A DNA stretch of 10,669 bases. It comes from Pseudomonadota bacterium. GTDB taxonomy: Bacteria; Pseudomonadota; Alphaproteobacteria; UBA8366; JADFVY01. The DNA lies in the NCBI GenBank assembly GCA_030671915.1, contig DAOVHN010000032.1, forward strand, positions 1-10,669. Reading direction: 5' to 3'. A model generated the notes under the pieces. It worked only from the letters and a program-made list of their open reading frames with translations, was not told the origin of the DNA and made no database searches. Position 1 is the stretch's first letter. The number at the start of each line of letters is the position of its first letter. The position numbers were made by a program, and so were the translations under genes. This document shows positions 7,356 through 10,669 of the stretch, piece after piece.

Positions 7356-8291
7356 TCAACTCATGGCGTCTCGAACGCGGGCGGCGGCTTCGATATGTTC
7401 GACGCCCAGGCCGCAGCAGCCGCCGATGACCTGGACGCCGGCGGCGATCCATTCCCTGTAGAATTCCTCCAGCCGGGCCGGCGCGATGACATCGATGAAC
7501 TGCCAGTCCGGCATTTCGAAATAACCGCCGTCCGGATAGGCCATCAACGGCCCGGCAAAATGCCGCCGCACGGCTTCCAACGCCTCGCCCGTTATATCGG
7601 GGCCGGTATGCATGCAGCCCGCGACGTCAACGCCGCTGGCCGTAATCAAGCGCGCTATGTCGTCCACGGGCATGTCTTGCAAATGATCGTATGAAAGAAT
7701 CCGCCCGTCCTCGGCGCGGCGCGCACTGAGGCCGAACCAGACCGGCAGGCTGGCAGCCCCCGCCGCTTCCACGGCCGCCCGCGTGCGGCCCGGATGATAC
7801 ATCATTTCGAGAATAATGAGGTCGACACCAGAGGCCTTTAATATCCCGGCAAGCTCGCCAAACGCGTCCAGCACCTCGCCGTCGGATGGAACCAGGGCCG
7901 GATCGACCTTGTCCGTGCCCCCGGCCACCGGAACCATATGCGAAAGCGACCCCGCCACCAGCACATTTCGCCCCGTCGGCGCGGCCTCGCGCGCGGCGAG
8001 CGCTGCTTCGACCGCGCGCCGGTTGATCTCCTCCACCCTGTCGCCGTAACCGGCCGGAGACAGCATCAGGCGCGACGAGGCGTAAGTATTGGCGGTTATA
8101 ACGTCGGCGCCGGCGCGGATATAGTCGCCGTGGATATCGATCAACAGCTTTTTGTTCGCCAGCGTCGCCGGCCCGCACCAGGCGGCCGGGTCCATGTCGG
8201 CGCCCCTTTTCTGCAGCTCAGTGCCGGTGCCGCCGTCGAGGATGACGATCCCGCCAGCGTCCAGATGCTGCTTCAATTCCGCGTAGGCCAT
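7356..8291 (-). CDS. Homocysteine S-methyltransferase family protein
   Basis: 311 residues, one Hcy-methyltransferase domain (Pfam S-methyl_trans type) and no cobalamin domain. It opens with ILDGGTGTELQKRG (16-29), a standard first strand and substrate loop, and ends with VIGGCCGLGVEHI, whose cysteines 292 and 293 are two of the usual three zinc ligands. The third ligand is probably Cys226 in GCMHTGP, although the usual motif is GxNC and the register differs slightly. Such enzymes move a methyl group from donors such as S-methylmethionine or betaine to homocysteine; the donor cannot be told here. The ATG at 8291 is chosen because AAGGAA (8300-8305) precedes it and the family start follows at once. 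The frame stays open to 8438 only through non-family sequence overlapping the trpD start. It is convergent with trpG and divergent from trpD. Confidence 0.85.
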   Translation of the reverse strand: MAYAELKQHLDAGGIVILDGGTGTELQKRGADMDPAAWCGPATLANKKLLIDIHGDYIRAGADVITANTYASSRLMLSPAGYGDRVEEINRRAVEAALAAREAAPTGRNVLVAGSLSHMVPVAGGTDKVDPALVPSDGEVLDAFGELAGILKASGVDLIILEMMYHPGRTRAAVEAAGAASLPVWFGLSARRAEDGRILSYDHLQDMPVDDIARLITASGVDVAGCMHTGPDITGEALEAVRRHFAGPLMAYPDGGYFEMPDWQFIDVIAPARLEEFYREWIAAGVQVIGGCCGLGVEHIEAAARVRDAMS

Positions 8292-8299
8292 AAGCTGAT

Positions 8300-8305
8300 T
8301 TCCTT
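8300..8305 (-). promoter_or_regulatory. Ribosome binding site of the methyltransferase gene
   Basis: AAGGAA on the minus strand, 8 nt before the ATG at 8291. It favours the 311-residue product over a 360-residue one starting at 8438. Confidence 0.6.
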
Positions 8306-8332
8306 GAATCCGGATCGCAAACGGATATTGCC

Positions 8333-8356
8333 CGATTGGCGGGGTCGCGCCAATCG
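8333..8356. promoter_or_regulatory. Perfect 8-bp inverted repeat in the methyltransferase leader
   Basis: CGATTGGC (8333-8340) and GCCAATCG (8349-8356) flank 8 nt. On the minus strand the repeat overlaps a possible weak promoter (TTGGCG, 17 nt, CAATAT), which would make it an operator. It could also form an RNA hairpin in the leader of the methyltransferase mRNA, followed by a second small stem (ATCCG, 9 nt, CGGAT). I could not match it to a known riboswitch by eye. Confidence 0.4.
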
Positions 8357-8391
8357 CAATCGCCGCAAAGATTTGTGGCCCATGCACGCCA

Positions 8392-8411
8392 CCGCCTGCT
8401 ATATCAGGCGG
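8392..8411. promoter_or_regulatory. Perfect 7-bp inverted repeat around a possible trpD -10
   Basis: CCGCCTG (8392-8398) and CAGGCGG (8405-8411) flank CTATAT. The centre together with the left arm reads TG-C-TATATC, a fair extended -10 for trpD, whose ATG is 25 nt downstream. A protein bound to the repeat would block this promoter. As RNA it would be a short stable hairpin, but there is no T-run after it, so it is not a terminator. Confidence 0.45.
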
Positions 8412-8436
8412 CGACAACGGGACATTGAGGTATCGC

Positions 8437-9471
8437 ATGACCGGGGATATTCAGGATTTCAGGCAGTTGCTGGCCAAGGTGGCCGACGGCAACGCGTTGA
8501 GCGAGCAGGAAGCGGAACGCGCCTTCGACATCATGATGTCCGGCGACGCCACGCCCTCGCAGATGGGCGGTTTCCTGATGGCGCTGAGGGTCCGGGGCGA
8601 GACGGTGGAGGAGATTACCGGCGCGGCCAGGGCCATGCGCGCCAAGGCGATCCATGTGACGGCGCCCGAGGGCGCGATGGACGTGGTCGGCACTGGCGGC
8701 GACGCCTCCGGCACCTACAATATTTCCACCGCCACCGCGATCGTCGTGGCCGGCTGCGGCGTGCCGGTGGCCAAGCATGGCAACCGTGCCTTTTCCTCGA
8801 AGTCCGGCGCGGCCGATGTGCTGGGCGCGCTGGGGATCGATGTGGAAGCCGAATTCGATCGCGTAGAGCAGGCGATCCGCGAGGCCAATATCGGCTTCCT
8901 GATGGCGCCACGGCACCACGGGGCGATGCGGAATGTAGGACCGACACGCGTCGAACTAGGCACCAGGACTATTTTTAACATCCTCGGCCCCCTCTCCAAC
9001 CCGGCCTCGGTCAAACGCCTTCTGGTCGGCTGCTTCTCGCGCCACTGGATCGAGCCGATGGCGCGTGTGCTCGGCAATCTGGGCGCCGAGCGCGCCTGGG
9101 TCGTGCATGGTTGCGACGGGCTGGACGAACTGACCACCACCGGCCCCAGCTATGTGGTCGAGTATAACGAGGGCGCCGTCTCCGCCTTCGAGGTCTCGCC
9201 CAACGATGCCGGACTGCCCGAAGCCAGGCCCGAAGACCTGAAGGGTGGCACGCCGGAGGAGAACGCGGCCGCCCTGCGCGGCGTGCTGAATGGCGATGCC
9301 GGCGCCTATCGCGATATCGTGGTCTATAACGCGGCTGCTGCCCTGGTCGTAGCCGGCAAGACCGCCGACCTGCGCGAGGGCGCGGGGATCGCCACCAAAG
9401 CCATCGATTCCGGCAAGGCGAAGGCGGCGCTGGCCAAACTGGTTGCGATCACCGGTATCAAGCCGGAGTGA
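8437..9471 (+). CDS. trpD: Anthranilate phosphoribosyltransferase
   Basis: 344 residues, normal family length. It joins anthranilate to phosphoribosyl pyrophosphate, the second tryptophan step, in the cytoplasm. The N-terminal helical part is followed by VGTGGD (84-89), the PRPP-binding loop, then NISTATA (95-101), [19 protein letters not shown] (113-131), RNVGPTR (165-171), [10 protein letters not shown] (180-189) and DGLDE (227-231), the last being the metal-binding acidic pair region. All are intact. The ATG at 8437 has GAGG at 8427-8430, 6 nt away; the frame also permits TTG at 8425, which would overlap that site and is unlikely. trpC follows after 2 nt, so trpD-trpC-moaC form one operon with its own promoter. 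Confidence 0.96.
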   Translation: MTGDIQDFRQLLAKVADGNALSEQEAERAFDIMMSGDATPSQMGGFLMALRVRGETVEEITGAARAMRAKAIHVTAPEGAMDVVGTGGDASGTYNISTATAIVVAGCGVPVAKHGNRAFSSKSGAADVLGALGIDVEAEFDRVEQAIREANIGFLMAPRHHGAMRNVGPTRVELGTRTIFNILGPLSNPASVKRLLVGCFSRHWIEPMARVLGNLGAERAWVVHGCDGLDELTTTGPSYVVEYNEGAVSAFEVSPNDAGLPEARPEDLKGGTPEENAAALRGVLNGDAGAYRDIVVYNAAAALVVAGKTADLREGAGIATKAIDSGKAKAALAKLVAITGIKPE

Positions 9472-9473
9472 GC

Positions 9474-10277
9474 ATGAGCGACGTCCTGACGAAAATCTGT
9501 GCCGACAAGCGCGGCCATATCGCCGCGGCAAAACAGGCATGTCCGCAAGCCGAGATCGAGGCGCGCACCGCGCAAGCCCCCGCGCCGCGCGGTTTTGCCA
9601 ACCTGCTGGCGGATTCGGTGGCGGCCGGGCGCTACGGGCTGATCGCCGAAATCAAGAAGGCCTCTCCCAGCAAGGGGCTGATCCGCGCCGATTTCGACCC
9701 CCCTGCCCTGGCCCGCGCCTACGAAAAGGGTGGCGCGAGCTGCCTGTCGGTACTGACCGACGAGCCCTATTTCCAGGGGCATGACGATTATCTGGTTGCG
9801 GCCCGCGCGGCGGTGGGCCTGCCGGTGCTGCGCAAGGACTTCATGCTCGACCCCTACCAGGTCTACGAGGCCCGCGCCCTGGGCGCCGACTGCATCCTCT
9901 TGATCATGGCGGCGCTGGAGGATGTTCAGGCGGCCGAGCTTGAGGCGCTGGCCGGCGAATTGGGCATGGATGTGCTGGTCGAGGTGCATGATGCGGTCGA
10001 GATGGAACGGGCGCTGAAGCTGAAATCCCGCCTGATCGGCGTCAACAACCGCAATCTCAAGACGCTGACGGTCGACATCGCCACTACGGAGGCCCTGGCC
10101 CCCATGGTGCCGACGGATCGCATGATGGTCTGCGAGAGCGGCCTGCACAGCCCGGAAGACCTCGCCCGCATGGCGCGGACCGGCGCGCGCTGCTTCCTGA
10201 TCGGCGAATCGCTGATGCGCCAGCAGGATGTGGCGGCGGCCACGGCGGCGCTGCTGGCCGATCCCGTACCCGCCTGA
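9474..10277 (+). CDS. trpC: Indole-3-glycerol phosphate synthase
   Basis: 267 residues, a single TIM-barrel enzyme not fused to trpF. It closes the ring of carboxyphenylamino-deoxyribulose phosphate to indole-3-glycerol phosphate. Seen are [10 protein letters not shown] (59-68) with a catalytic lysine, RKDFM (120-124) with the general-acid lysine, VEVHD (169-173), NNRNL (191-195), ESGL (221-224) and IGESLM (243-248) at the phosphate site. The ATG at 9474 has GGAG (9465-9468) 5 nt before it, inside the end of trpD. A GTG at 9468 is in frame and overlaps the trpD stop, but it lies within the ribosome site and is less likely. Spacing of 2 nt to trpD implies translational coupling. Confidence 0.96.
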   Translation: MSDVLTKICADKRGHIAAAKQACPQAEIEARTAQAPAPRGFANLLADSVAAGRYGLIAEIKKASPSKGLIRADFDPPALARAYEKGGASCLSVLTDEPYFQGHDDYLVAARAAVGLPVLRKDFMLDPYQVYEARALGADCILLIMAALEDVQAAELEALAGELGMDVLVEVHDAVEMERALKLKSRLIGVNNRNLKTLTVDIATTEALAPMVPTDRMMVCESGLHSPEDLARMARTGARCFLIGESLMRQQDVAAATAALLADPVPA

Positions 10278-10284
10278 CCGAGAC

Positions 10285-10292
10285 AGGAAGGA
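10285..10292 (+). promoter_or_regulatory. Ribosome binding site of moaC
   Basis: AGGAAGGA, 8 nt before the TTG at 10301. This strong site supports the non-ATG start of moaC. Confidence 0.7.
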
Positions 10293-10300
10293 TCCCGATA

Positions 10301-10669
10301 TTGTCTGAATTCACTCATTTCGACGCGGAGGGCAAGGCCCTGATGGTCGATGTATCCGACAAGGACATCACCGAGCGCACGGCCACGGCGGCCGGCAGCG
10401 TCCTCATGGAGCCGGAAACGGTTGCCAGGATAATCGAGGGCGGCGTTAGCAAGGGCGACGTGCTGTCGGTGGCGCGCCTCGCCGGCATAATGGGCGCCAA
10501 GCGCACGCCCGACCTGATCCCGCTCTGCCATCCGCTGGCGCTGACCTCGGTCAAGGTCGATCTTTCGGTCGACGAGGCCCGCAACGCCGTCGATATCACC
10601 GCCACCTGCAAACTGAAGGGCCGCACCGGCGTCGAGATGGAGGCGCTGACAGCCGTTTCGGTGGCGGCG
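10301..10669 (+). CDS. moaC: Cyclic pyranopterin monophosphate synthase, N-terminal part (partial)
   Basis: The first 123 residues are present; the gene runs off the window. MoaC turns the cyclic dihydro-GTP made by MoaA into cyclic pyranopterin monophosphate, the first intermediate of molybdenum cofactor synthesis. Seen are [15 protein letters not shown] (7-21), a lysine at 51 in SKGDV (matching a catalytic lysine of E. coli MoaC), [14 protein letters not shown] (66-79) with His77, and [15 protein letters not shown] at the edge. The second catalytic lysine lies beyond the end. It starts with TTG; the next in-frame ATG at 10343 would remove conserved residues and has no ribosome site. The gap to trpC is 23 nt, so it belongs to the trpDC operon, an arrangement familiar in alphaproteobacteria. 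Confidence 0.95.
   Translation, partial: MSEFTHFDAEGKALMVDVSDKDITERTATAAGSVLMEPETVARIIEGGVSKGDVLSVARLAGIMGAKRTPDLIPLCHPLALTSVKVDLSVDEARNAVDITATCKLKGRTGVEMEALTAVSVAA

Noticed and set aside
8292..8438. Longer methyltransferase N-terminus starting at 8438
   Set aside because: The 49 extra residues are not part of the family, would overlap the trpD start, and lack a ribosome site as good as the one before 8291.
7938..8978. 346-codon plus-strand frame over the methyltransferase and trpD start
   Set aside because: It covers the methyltransferase in antisense and then trpD in a wrong frame; the translation is Arg/Gly-rich with no domain.
9324..10148. 274-codon minus-strand frame opposite trpD and trpC
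   Set aside because: Shadow of conserved trp genes; no family resemblance.

Overview
The window is high-GC bacterial DNA whose gene content and order point to an alphaproteobacterium, most likely of the Rhodospirillales type. Pointers are a separate (unfused) trpE and trpG, a PpiD-like isomerase directly upstream of trpE, and trpD-trpC running into moaC. This placement rests on remembered gene order and protein style, not on a database search.

Layout. (1) Positions 1-1773, plus strand: the 3' end of a ppiD-like gene, then trpE 4 nt later. (2) 1717-3348, minus strand: a membrane-anchored divergent polysaccharide deacetylase with an unusually long basic N-terminus; its 3' end overlaps the 3' end of trpE by 57 bp. 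(3) 3450-6566, minus strand: a compact copper-resistance operon in the order copZ (chaperone), copA (Cu+ P1B-ATPase), cueR (MerR-family Cu+ sensor). It is headed by a textbook MerR-type promoter at 6612-6642 with a 19-bp spacer and a CueR dyad. A second dyad with the same spacing lies 30 bp further upstream. (4) 6759-7346, plus strand: trpG with its own extended -10 promoter candidate. (5) 7356-8291, minus strand: a homocysteine S-methyltransferase family enzyme, convergent with trpG and divergent from trpD; the 145-bp divergent region holds two perfect inverted repeats. (6) 8437-10669, plus strand: trpD, trpC and the start of moaC (TTG start, cut by the window edge).

How the genes work together. 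TrpE and TrpG form anthranilate synthase; TrpD and TrpC carry out the phosphoribosyl transfer and indole-glycerol-phosphate synthase steps of tryptophan synthesis. These genes are split into three transcription blocks by two insertions on the opposite strand: deacetylase plus copper operon between trpE and trpG, and the methyltransferase between trpG and trpD. CopZ hands Cu(I) to CopA, which exports it; CueR senses Cu(I) and switches on the operon that also encodes itself. MoaC belongs to molybdenum cofactor synthesis.

No RNA genes, CRISPR arrays, insertion sequences or phage genes were seen, and no gap exceeds about 200 bases. I found no clearly undescribed system. The most unusual points are the interrupted trp cluster, the paired CueR-like dyads, the paired inverted repeats before trpD, and the extended deacetylase.
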